Notes: generated by a model from the sequence alone, not told the origin. Shown: positions 1 through 8,106, numbered from the stretch's first letter. The stretch is 12,576 nt of DNA from Pyronema omphalodes (GCA_024516155.1 JAJJXM010000219.1:1-12576), one strand, 5' to 3'. Made by a program: numbers and translations.

Positions 1-1334
1 ATCCACAAATACCAGTCTACAATCCGTGCCGTCCACGATCTCTTGTCCCGCATTGCCCCCGTCATACTCCCCAACGAAGACATCTCAGCCCTCCTTTCCC
101 CCGTCGAATCCTCCACCCCAGAGAACCCCACTATCCCCCGCTCCACCCCCCCCGAATCCAACGATCTCCCCTCTATTCACGCCCCCACCCCCGCTGCCCC
201 CTCCCCCAAGGAACTTGCCTACTGGAAAAAACGCTGTCTTGAAGCCGAGAACGCGCTAAAGAAACACAACATCCCCCTCCCCGTCCGTGCCCCCCGCCCC
301 GATCTGAACCCCTCCACCCTGTGGCAAGAAGAAGGACACGCAACGAAGAAGTTATTCCCCGCTGCTGCCCCCACGCCTCCTAAACAAACCACCAAACCCG
401 CCAAAGCCCAAAAGACAGAATCCCCCCCCCCCCACCGACATTATTATCCCACGCCCAGACCCCCGTTCCTTCCCAGAGAGCTCCAAAATAGCAATCGGAA
501 TCGCCGTCAACGACGCCTTGCGCAAAGCAAATGTTTCTGAGAACGTCTCTATCTCAATGGTGAAGAACAACATGAAAGGAAATCTCATTTTGACCCCCCC
601 CCCCCCCCAAACTACACGCGCCAATATCACCCCCCACCTGCCCCTCATACTCGAAGCCGCCCGCACAGTACACACTGCGTTGCTGCCCCCCCCGCATAAA
701 CGAGAAGTGGTACAAACTGGCGGTCCACGGCATACCAACCGAGTACTACCCGGACTCCGAAGAAGGCATGCAAAAACTGCAAGCCGAAATCGAACGTAAC
801 AACTCCGTCAGATTAACCCAACCACCGCGATACATATCTGACCCCGACAAACAGGCCGGTAAGTCGGCGTCGAGCGTCATGATCGCCCTCAACTCCGTCA
901 ACGACTACAACACATTGAAACGCACGAAGGTCGTCGTCTTGTTCGAACCACGGAAGGTCACCGAGTTCTTCTCTGCCAGGCCCATCGACCAATGCCGTAG
1001 GTGCCAGAAGTTTGGCCACCACCACGCAACGTGCCCTGCCGACAACGGCCCTACCTGCACCATATGCGCCGCCGTACACCCAACGGAATACCACTTCTGT
1101 GGAGAATGCCCCAAACAGAAGGGCATGAAGTGCATCCACACCGTTTACAGATGCTCGAACTGCGTAGCCGCAGGACATGCTGACACCCAACACGCAGCAT
1201 ACAGCACTAAATGCCCAGTAAAAATAGGAATAGTGAGAGAGGCATGGCTGAAAACCCGCCCAGACACCACCTACGACAACATCCCCGCCGAAACCAACCC
1301 CATCACCGATACCACCATGACCGCCGATGAATAG
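1..1334 (+). pseudogene. LINE ORF1 (gag-like nucleic-acid-binding protein), partial and frameshifted
   Basis: In LINEs this protein binds the element RNA to form the RNP used in retrotransposition. The reading is open from base 1 in frame 1 with no start in view, so the N-terminus lies upstream. The first 140 or so codons are proline-rich. The frame changes to 2 at the C12 run 422-433 and to 3 at the C8 run 686-693; the C15 run 594-608 causes no net change. After the second shift come a WYKLAVHGIPTE segment typical of fungal LINE ORF1 and then cysteine/histidine knuckles. The stop TAG at 1332-1334 overlaps the ORF2 start. The homopolymer shifts may be decay or sequencing error. The family call is firm; the exact reading across the C runs is inferred from the continuity of the protein on either side. 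Confidence 0.85.
993..1214 (+). other. ORF1 zinc-knuckle cluster (CCHC)
   Basis: The first knuckle, starting at the TGC at 993, reads C-x2-C-x4-H-x4-C (CRRC, then H, then C), the classic retroviral/LINE form. A second unit, CTIC with H three residues later, is less regular. A third begins CSNC with a histidine five residues on and ends near the TGC at 1212. Three successive Cys/His clusters are usual at the C-terminus of fungal LINE ORF1 proteins and are expected to bind RNA. All metal ligands of the first knuckle are present. Confidence 0.85.
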
Positions 1335-1353
1335 ACAACATCCATCAGCGGCG

Positions 1354-2050
1354 ACCCTCCGCATTGTGTCCCACAACACGAATCGCAGCACCACCGCCCT
1401 CACGACGCTGCTAAACACAGCCAGCGCTTCTACCGACATCATTCTTGTCCAAGAGGTAAACATCAAGGACCCCAAATTTGCTATAACTCACCCCCAACTT
1501 CATTCCTTTGCTTCCCCCCCGCGGCTACCACAAAGTCAACCGGACCTCCGCTTACGTCTCTCGTTTGAACCCCCACATCAGCGTCACCCCTCGACCAGAT
1601 GTTACCGAAGACCCAGACCTACAAGTCCTCGAGGTCTGCACACCCCTAATGCCCCCCTTCTACTTACTTAACATATATAATGTACGTGACCCAATCTCCA
1701 AACTATACACCCTACCGCGAGCCCTCACCTCTCTCGTCCTCCCTCGCCGATGTGTCATCACGGGTGACATCAACGCACACCATCCGTTGTGGGATTCCAA
1801 CACTCGCAGGAGAGCCCGAGCTGAAGAGCTCGTGGAACTAGTCGAAACCCACCACTGGAATCTGGCGAACGTCCCCGACGTCCCGACCCACCAGTATAAA
1901 GACGGCTCTGGCTCATCGGTTCTGGACCTGACCCTGACATCCCCCGCGATGACAAGGGAACTCACGAACTGGGCAGTCGACGACGACCTAGCTACAGGTT
2001 CAGTCCACGAGGTCATCCGCTTCCAACTAACATCTCTCCACCCAGACCAT
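1354..2050 (+). other. ORF2 apurinic-like endonuclease domain
   Basis: This domain nicks the target DNA to prime reverse transcription. Residues 11-20 of ORF2 read LRIVSHNTNR, with the conserved Asn at 17, and ILVQEV puts the metal-binding Glu at 43. After the C-run frameshift the chain continues through GDINAHHPLWDS (Asp, Asn, His), SSVLDLTL and a final histidine motif. That last motif reads SVH, with GTC at 2003-2005, where the family normally has SDH. A single A-to-T change of GAC would explain it. The domain is recognisable throughout, but this copy should be impaired. Confidence 0.88.
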
Positions 2051-2700
2051 ACCACCGCCACCCCTACCGCCCCACGACTCAACTGGCACAAAACGGATTG
2101 GGAGACTTTTACCAGGGAGCTACAAACCCTCGCCGAGGCCAGTCACCTGTACTGGACACACCTCGGCGCAAACCCGTCCGCAAGTAACCTGGACGAATGG
2201 GCCGCCCTCATTCGTGACTCCATTCAAGCAGCTGCCCAAAAGGCGACACCCACCCTCACACCGACTCCTCGCTCGAAGAGGTGGTGGACGGAGGAACTAA
2301 GCACGACTCGACGGAACATGCAGAGTGCAAGAAGGAGGTGGAAATCTACTGGCCTCCCGGCCCATCATGCAGAGTACAAGCGCCTCCGAAACACCCATTA
2401 CCGCAGAGTACGACACGGAAAGGACTCATTGTGGAAAGAATACCTGGCCGCCGCAGAAGGCCCTGATGTCTGGGCCGCCTTCAGATACACAAACCCCCGG
2501 CGCGCCCAACTGACCCCCCCAATAAAGACCCAGGTAGGTCGGATAGACAAGGTACACGTTGATTTCGAAGGCAAAGTAAACGCCTTTCAGGCTCTTTTCC
2601 CACCCCCCCCCCCCCCGCTGCCCCTCCGACTCAAATCCCCCCCACACACCCCATTATCCCCTGGCACACATTCACCCCCGGAGAAATACGCCACGCTATT

Positions 2701-3570
2701 TACTCCTCCTCCCCCAAGAAAGCCCCTGGTCCCGACATGATAACGTTCGCATGCCTGAGGAGAGCCTATGACGCAATCCCCAAGGTGTTCGATGCGCTGT
2801 ATGCAAGGTTAGGTGACAAAGGATACCACCCAAGGTGCTGGCGTGAAGCAACGACGATGGTTATCCCGAAACCGAATAAACCTGACTATAGCGCAGTTAA
2901 GGCCTATCGACCCATCGCGTTGGTGAACTGCATGGGAAAAATCTTGGAAAAACTTATGGCGACCCGGCTCAGCCTTATGGCGGAGTCACACAACATATTG
3001 CATGCAGACCAGATAGGCGGGCGCCCTAAACGCTCGGCTATCGAAGCTGCAATGGCGCTAACGCACGAGGTCGAAGCGAATGCGGGGCGCCGCATGGTGA
3101 CCTCCGCGCTATTTCTAGATGTGCGAGGAGCCTTCAACAATGTCTCCTCCGCGCGCCTCCTCACGACAATGCGTACACTGGGCTGCCCAACTACAGTTGT
3201 CTCCTGGTGTTCGACTTTCCTAAGTGACAGAACAACAGCACTATCATTCGACGGACGAACAGACATACAGCGACCTATTAGGATGGGCATCCCCCAAGGT
3301 TCCCCGGCGTCCCCCATTCTCATCCTCATCTACCTGCGCCCTCTATTCGACAAACTACAAACGACTCACCCCACGTTATGGACCCCGAGCTACATGGACG
3401 ACGTAGCTCTCGTTGCACACGGGCGTACCAGAGAAGAGAATGCCCGCAAACTGGAAGTCGCGGCTCGCACCACCTTCGAATGGGCCCGAACAAATGCCGT
3501 AGCATTCGACGATTCGAAATGGAGCTGCTGCACTTTCACCGCTCCCGCACAGACACACTCACCGGCGCCA
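2701..3570 (+). other. ORF2 reverse transcriptase domain
   Basis: The domain opens with the APGPD motif, then RPIALVNCMGKILEKL, then ADQIGGRPKRS. Motif A is FLDVRGAFNNV, with the catalytic Asp at 3118-3120. GIPQGSPASP begins at 3286, and the catalytic YMDD is at 3391-3402. All the key residues of the palm are intact. The frame breaks shortly after, at the DDSK motif near 3515, where one base appears to be missing; the chain continues in frame 3 with ELLHFHRSR. The KAPGPD and ADQxG style of motifs is typical of LINEs of the Tad1/Jockey/I assemblage. Confidence 0.92.
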
Positions 3571-4329
3571 TAAACGTACGCTTGCCAAACGGAACCATCA
3601 TTGCCCCAGGGACGAAAAGAGGACGGACGGACGTGGTTCGGTGGATTGGGATATATTTTGACAGAAAACTCTCCTTCTCATATCATGTAAAAACAAGACT
3701 GACGGCCGCCGCTAGGTCCCTCAACGCCCTCCGAAGCCTTGTACGTTACGAAACAGGTCTGTCCCCGTCTGCGAAGAGAACACTTTATCACGCGTGTGTG
3801 CTGTCTAGGTCCGACTTTGGTTCCGAGATCTGGTGGACGGGGAAAAAAAAGCCTCGCCAATTTACTACAAACGCAACAAAACTCTGCCCTCCGCCGAATT
3901 CTGAACGCTCTCGCCTCGACGCCAATTGTAGCCCTACACAACGAAGCAGCTATCCCCCTGGTTTCAGTCTGCCTACACCACCGCACTCGCAAATACGTCC
4001 TCCGCCTCCTCTCTCTCCCCCCCAATCACCCCGTCGTCAAACGCTGCCCCTACTCCTTCCCCATCCCCGATCACTTCCACTCCTCCATCTGCAGCCCATA
4101 CGAATATGACTATCGCTGGCAGTTACCAGGCACGGCCCCCTCCCGTCTCGTGACTATGCTCCGCTCCGTCAGCAAGTGGTTGCTACCTGACGACATCATC
4201 GAAAACACATCGCAACCCAATCCCGCCCCATGGGAGCGCCCCCGCCTCAAGATCAACATCACCCCCCTCCCGAAGCCAGAGGCGGCTACAGCACACACAA
4301 CATTGCTCCAGACCCTCCGCGCAGACCCC

Positions 4330-4755
4330 CGCAACATTATCGCATACACTGACGGTTCACAACTAAACAGAAGAACCGGAGCGGGATATTGCATCACCGA
4401 CGGCCTACCTCGCCGAGTGGAAGAACTCATCCCAATGGGCGATACAACCGAAGTATTTGACGCTGAGCTTAGAGCGATACACGACTGCCTTACGACCTGC
4501 CAAAAAACCATCACCCTGAACAGACACACCCGCCGCAAAATACACATATTTACAGACAATCAAGCAGCCATCCTCCACGCCTCCCGCTCCTCCTACGGTC
4601 CCGGCCAAGGACTGGCCCTCTCGATCCTCACGACAGTGTCCGCTCTTCGCTGCTCCGGAATGTTCGTAACTCTCCATTGGGTCCCCGGCCACACAGACAT
4701 CCCCGGGAACGACACAGCCGATCTCCTGGCACAAACAGCTACCTCCCTTAATCCC
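4330..4755 (+). other. ORF2 RNase H domain
   Basis: The domain degrades the RNA strand of RNA-DNA hybrids. The four catalytic carboxylates are visible: Asp in AYTDGSQ (4351-4353), Glu in DAELRAI (4465-4467), Asp in FTDNQAA (4555-4557) and Asp in GNDTAD (4720-4722). The conserved His is in WVPGHTD. Spacing between these is normal. E2 and E3 carry the same domain on the other strand, so the family keeps it. Confidence 0.92.
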
Positions 4756-5339
4756 ACCGCGCCTCCCCCGATTTCCCTCTCCTGGGTTACACGCCAGGTA
4801 CGAGAGCAATATGTTACCGACTGGGTAAACTGGTACTCTTCATCACCGAAGCCCAAGACGTACGACGCCCCCCACCGCAAAAGACTCGACAACGCATACA
4901 CTACCGTCCCGCGAAAGATATCGACGGCCATACTGGGACTCCGCACAGGCCATGGCTATCTTTTGGACTGCCTAGCACACCCCCCCACCGCCAAATACCC
5001 CTCCCGCTCCTGTCACTGCCCACTACATCCCCCACAAACCCCCAAGCACCTAATCCTCTCATTCCCGAACTTTAACACACAGCGGACTTAACTACGCCAT
5101 ACACTACACATCCCCCGACGACGCCAACTGACTCTCCCCACGATCTTGTATACGACCGCCGGCACGAAAGCTCTGTCCACCATGATCTCGGACACCAAGG
5201 TGGCGACCGCGGAATGGGCACACGCGAAGTTGAGTACTCACCCCGCAGAAGAGGACACCCCTCTTACACTGACGACAAGCTGAGGGACGCTGCTGGACCT
5301 AACGGACGAGCACGCGGAAACCCACGATAACTAATGAAC

Positions 5340-5365
5340 AAAAAAAAAAAAAAAAAAAAAAAAAA
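5340..5365 (+). repeat. Internal poly(A) tract of E1 (A26)
   Basis: An uninterrupted run of 26 A begins five bases after the ORF2 stop. E2 and E3 have T-rich tracts at the same place on the + strand. It is therefore a fixed part of the family, not the terminal tail of one copy, since about 690 bp of shared sequence follows it. Confidence 0.95.
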
Positions 5366-5950
5366 TAATAAAATGATGGGAATGACGACGGAAGGAAGGG
5401 CAAGCGAGAGGGAGGAGACACAGGGGATGAGGAGCGAGGCAAAGGGGGCAGGAGGAGCACCGGGGGGACGAGGAGGGGTTACGTTTCCTGTTTTCTTCTG
5501 TCTCTTTGGGGGGAGGTCAAGGGGAACGTAAGATGGACGGGGAGGCGAAGATGAAAGGCGCGTGGGAAAGGAGATCGGAGACGGTGATGAGTGAGAGATG
5601 ATGATGCGCGGAGGTAGAGACGGAGAAGAGACGCGGACAGGTGGGAGCAGCGGAGAGGGAGGAGAGGGGGAGAGCAGAGGAGTTGAGGACGCGGACGGAG
5701 AGAGGGGAGAGAGGGGAGGCGCGGGGGCGGTGGCCCGGAGGAGTTACTTTTTCTTTTGTTCTGTTTTTGCTTTGTGGAGGAAATAAAGGCGGGAAAATGG
5801 TTAAAAATGGGAGGGGAAGGGTGGAGGAAATGGGGGATCAACCCGGCGAGGTGGCCTCCGAGCGCACAGGGCTCCTTGGATCTGACGACGCTAGATGAAA
5901 AACTGCACGGCGAGACTTGGGAGACTACACTCCCACCCACATAGACAGCT

Positions 5951-6037
5951 CTGGGGCTTACCCAGTGGGGACCTGGCATCACCCCCAGGTTCTCAACATT
6001 GTATTTAAGTTGTAGATTCCGCCATAACCTTACGGTT
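5951..6037 (+). promoter_or_regulatory. Predicted 3' hairpins, candidate RT recognition region
   Basis: Three small stem-loops can be drawn. CTGGG/CCCAG (5951-5955 with 5961-5965) closes a GCTTA loop. An 8-bp stem (5969-5976 with 5985-5992) closes CATCACCC and includes one G-U pair. AACC/GGTT (6026-6029 with 6034-6037) closes TTAC, just upstream of the tail. In E2 and E3 the second stem is fully Watson-Crick (GAACCTGG with CCAGGTTC). LINEs whose tails are short repeats often need a 3' stem-loop for RT recognition; that role here is inferred. Confidence 0.5.
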
Positions 6038-6050
6038 GGATGCGTGTATG

Positions 6051-6074
6051 AATAAATAAATAAATAAATAAATA
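6051..6074 (+). repeat. (AATA)n 3' tail of E1
   Basis: Tetranucleotide repeats follow the conserved GCGTGTATG terminus. The same terminus and tail type end A, B, E2 and E3, which marks this as the true 3' end of the LINE. The repeat contains overlapping AATAAA hexamers that could serve as poly(A) signals. Confidence 0.9.
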
Positions 6075-6075
6075 G

Positions 6076-6882
6076 ATGGAAGAGATGACTATGCAACTGT
6101 CCGTCGTCCAACATGACATTCAGGATGTCCTGGACGCTGTTCGCAACCCTCCTGGCAAGAGAAAGCGAAGGGGAGGCGACCACAACACCGAACCCACCTC
6201 ACCGACAAACCGAAGACCGGTGAACGACAAACCAAGAGCGACATCACCGGTGCGGAGCCTGATGCACTCGAAACATGCGACTACCGCAGCCCAGGACAAG
6301 CTGGATGCCCTCAAGCTTACGTCCCCCCTACCTCTCCTCACAATCACGTCGACCAATGCGACACCGCAACCTCACCCTGACAGTTCATCTGCTCAGGACA
6401 CACCTCTACCCGACGCCCCAAGCACTGCCCCTGGTGAGACCAACGGATGGAAGACTGTGGAGGCGAAGGCTACACAGAAGAAGAAGATGAAAGCGAAGGA
6501 GACGACATCTACGGCAGCGATACCCAAACAGACCCATCCAACGAAGAATGGTGGAAGGGGTAAGAATGCCCACCAACCCAGACAGACAACCCCCTCCGCA
6601 AAGAAGACTTGGGCAGAAGTCGTCAAGAGCGGAGGCATCAACGTCCAGATTGTGCTTGGGAATGGCAATCTCGGACTTACGACACCACCGACAAGAAGGG
6701 GAGGGACGAGAGGCGGGGCTGCGAGAAGGCTGAGGAGGAAAGAGGGAGAAGGGGAGGGAGGGGAGGAGAAGAGGGGCAGGGCTGGCCCGGGTGTCTCAAA
6801 GGGCAAAGAGTCAGGAGATACCAGCGGAGGAGTTGAGAGGGGGGAGGAGAGTGGGGGCGCAGGTGGCCCGGCGGCTGTTTAA
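6076..6882 (+). pseudogene. ORF1-like (gag) protein fragment fused to a LINE 3' module
   Basis: An open frame of 268 codons. The first ATG follows directly on the E1 tail, with TAG just upstream, so the true N-terminus was probably lost or displaced. Residues 1-25 are amphipathic and could form a coiled coil, and a basic GKRKRR cluster follows near residue 28. The middle is Thr/Pro/Ser-rich. Around residues 115-200 come GWKTVEAKA, a lysine-rich patch, KKTWAEVVKSGG and VQIVLGNGNLG, which look like the N-terminal part of a fungal LINE ORF1. No zinc knuckle follows. Instead the frame enters Gly/Glu/Arg low-complexity sequence from GA-rich DNA and stops at TAA 6880-6882, inside the 3' module shared with B. 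The function is not established; gag-like is my best reading. Confidence 0.55.
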
Positions 6883-7192
6883 CTTTGCTTTGGATTGTTT
6901 TTGCTTTGTGGAGGAAATAAAGGCGGGAAAATGGCTGAAAATGGTTGGGGAAGGGTGGAGGATAGAGGGGAACGACCCGGCGTGGTGGCCCCTGAGCGCA
7001 CCGGGCTCCTGGAACTGACGACGCGAGATGGATTGAGACCCAACGAGATGGGGGACTACACTCCCAAACCCTCATCACAGCTCCGGGGCTTACCCAGTGT
7101 GAACCTGGCATCACCCCCAGGTCCTTAACATTGTATTTAAATTGTAGATTCCGCCATAACCTTAAGCTTGGATGCGTGTATGAATAAATCAA

Positions 7193-7227
<35 letters not shown>
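6817..7227 (+). mobile_element. LINE 3' module copy A
   Basis: From 6817 the sequence aligns by eye with copy B and, from about 6895, with the E1, E2 and E3 3' UTRs (GCTTTGTGGAGGAAATAAAG, the 3' hairpin area, GATGCGTGTATGAATAAAT). It is the most diverged of the five copies: the segment 6960-7070 differs clearly from the others, and the second hairpin has an A-C mismatch (7101-7108 with 7117-7124). GA-rich sequence from about 6700 may belong to it too. It may be the 3' part of one element that also includes the 6076-6882 frame. Confidence 0.8.
7183..7227 (+). repeat. (AATA)n tail of copy A
   Basis: This is the longest tail in the window, with one interruption (AATC) near its start. It ends exactly where the gypsy integrase reading begins, which marks the insertion point of A in the gypsy sequence. 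Confidence 0.92.
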
Positions 7228-7715
7228 CGGACTCCCCAGCAGCATCATCTCGGACCGGGGGTCCCTATTCACCTCTCAGTTCCGGAAGAGGGTTATGGAG
7301 GCTATGGGGACCTCGAGGAACCTGAGTACGGCGTTTCATCCAGAGTCCGATGGACAGACAGAGTGGGTTAATGCGATCCTCGAGCAATACCTCAGGGCGT
7401 ATTGTAACTACGCACAGAACAATTGGAACCAACTCCTTCCTATGGCGGAGTTCTGCTACAACAACTCCCGCTCAGGAACGACCAAGGTGTCCCCCTTCTT
7501 CGCAAATTACGGATAACATGCCCGTTTTACCCAACCGCTGGGTGAAGTCACGGAAGGAAACCCCGAGGTCTCCAAATATGTTGGCGCCCTCAACCGACTT
7601 CACGAGGATCTGAGGGCAGAGGTCCACTATGACCAGACTGCTCATGCAGAACAGGCGAACCGGCATCGACACCCGGATCCGGTCCTTCGAGTGGGAGATC
7701 AGATCTGGCTGAAGA
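7228..7715 (+). pseudogene. Ty3/gypsy (chromovirus-like) integrase fragment
   Basis: About 162 codons of integrase core in one frame. GLPSSIISDRGSLFTSQF carries the second catalytic Asp, and AFHPESDGQTEWVN carries the catalytic Glu 36 residues later, giving exact DD35E spacing. AEFCYNN and SPFFANYG follow, typical of fungal chromoviruses. An in-frame TAA at 7514-7516 comes just after ANYG; the frame resumes after it and runs to VGDQIWLK at the edge of copy B. The Trp after QTE sits where Arg is usual, consistent with a CGG-to-TGG change. The first catalytic Asp, the chromodomain and the LTRs are not in the window. It is a dead remnant cut on both sides by LINE tails. Confidence 0.9.
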
Positions 7716-7738
7716 TTTATTTATTTATTTATTTATTC
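7716..7738 (-). repeat. (TAAA)n tail of copy B
   Basis: Reads TTTATTTA on the + strand and lies directly against the WLK codons of the gypsy integrase, marking a second LINE insertion into the same gypsy copy, in the opposite orientation to A. Confidence 0.9.
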
Positions 7739-8106
7739 ATACACGCATCCAACCGTGAGGTTATGGCGGAATCTACAAATTAAATACAATGTTAAGAACC
7801 TGGGGGTGATGCCAGGTCCCCACTGGGTAAGCCCCAGAGCTGTCAATGTGGGTGGGAGTGTAGTCTCCCAAGTCTCGCCGTGCAGTTTTTCATCTAGCGT
7901 CGTCAGATCCAAGGAGCCGTGTGCGCTCGGAGGCCACCTCGCAGGGTCGATCCCCCATTTCCTCCACCCTTCCCCTCCCGTTTTTACACATTTTTCCGCG
8001 TTTATTTCCTCCACAAAGCAAAAACGAAACCAAAGAAAAGTTAAACAGCTGCCGGGCCACCTGCGCCCCCTCTCTCGTCTCCTCTCTCAACTCCTCCGCT
8101 GTTGTC
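7716..8106 (-). mobile_element. LINE 3' module copy B (short)
   Basis: Read on the minus strand it starts at GACAACAGCGGAGGAG, directly after the E2 tail, and ends in a (TAAA)n tail at 7716-7738. Its first 80 bases or so match copy A (GGCGCAGGTGGCCCGGC, CTGTTTAAC) rather than E1-E3, while the remainder matches E1 closely, including the segment where A diverges. It carries no coding sequence. It may be a 5'-truncated insertion or the end of a longer element interrupted by E2. Confidence 0.85.

Larger units (their letters stand above)
1327..5334 (+). pseudogene. LINE ORF2 polyprotein (endonuclease, RT, RNase H), frameshifted
   Basis: ORF2 encodes the enzymes for target-primed reverse transcription. 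The ATG at 1327 lies inside the last codons of ORF1 (ATGAATAG) and begins just before the endonuclease, so it is a convincing start. Full length would be about 1,335 codons, normal for Tad-like ORF2. The order is APE endonuclease, linker, RT, thumb/connection, RNase H and a C-terminal zinc knuckle. Frame changes occur at the C7 run 1514-1520 (1 to 2), the C14 run 2603-2616 (2 to 1), near 3514-3520 (1 to 3, a lost base outside any homopolymer) and the A8 run 3843-3850 (3 to 1). In-frame stops are TAA at 5089-5091, where E2 and E3 have GAA, and TGA at 5281-5283, where they have TGG. The natural stop is TAA at 5332-5334, matching the stops of E2 and E3. Confidence 0.9.
5335..6050 (+). other. 3' untranslated region of E1, purine-rich
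   Basis: The stretch holds no credible gene. After the A26 tract it is strongly G/A-rich on the transcript strand up to about 5740, then becomes mixed. E2 and E3 carry the same sequence on the opposite strand, so it belongs to the LINE. The last 160 bases or so are the best conserved part and also occur in A and B. Short open frames here are low-complexity Gly/Arg/Glu runs and are not conserved as proteins. A possible poly(A) signal, AATAAA, lies just after the A-tract (5369-5374), and another AATAAA is in the GGAGGAAATAAAGG segment near 5780. Confidence 0.85.
1..6074 (+). mobile_element. Tad1-like non-LTR retrotransposon, copy E1
   Basis: This is the longest LINE copy in the window; its 5' end is cut by the window edge. 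The order is ORF1 with CCHC knuckles, ORF2 (APE endonuclease, reverse transcriptase, RNase H, zinc knuckle), an A26 tract, a purine-rich 3' UTR and an (AATA)n tail. That architecture, with RNase H after the RT, is known from the Tad1 and I groups; the ORF1 and RT motif style looks fungal Tad1. The right boundary is set by the end of the AATA tail and by comparison with copies E2, E3, A and B, which end the same way. The copy is inactive as written because of multiple frameshifts and nonsense codons. The clade call is from memory of motifs, so R1 or I-like alternatives are not fully excluded. Confidence 0.9.

Noticed and set aside
5089..5283. Repeat-induced point mutation (RIP) as the cause of E1 stops
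   Set aside because: The first stop is a G-to-T change and the second is a G-to-A in a GG context, not the TpG/CpA context of RIP. CpG and CpA sites look plentiful in all copies.
5786..5800. GGCGGGAAAA in the 3' UTR as an E2F-like site
   Set aside because: It is not kept in B or E2, sits in a 3' UTR, and a short match is expected by chance in G-rich DNA.
5479..6183. Minus-strand open frame of 234 codons over the E1 3' UTR
   Set aside because: Antisense of the purine-rich UTR, running through the TAAA tail and into the next element; no protein-like conservation.
6665..6680. CGGACT near 6671 and at 7228 as a target-site duplication of copy A
   Set aside because: Only six bases match, and the left site is not at a boundary of the module.
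7183..7227. Regular short repeats as a possible CRISPR array or telomere-like repeat
   Set aside because: Four-base units without spacers, always directly after the same LINE terminus; they are retrotransposon tails.
7716..8106. Copy B as a tRNA-derived SINE
   Set aside because: I could find no convincing A box or B box of a Pol III promoter, and all of it aligns with the LINE 3' UTR.
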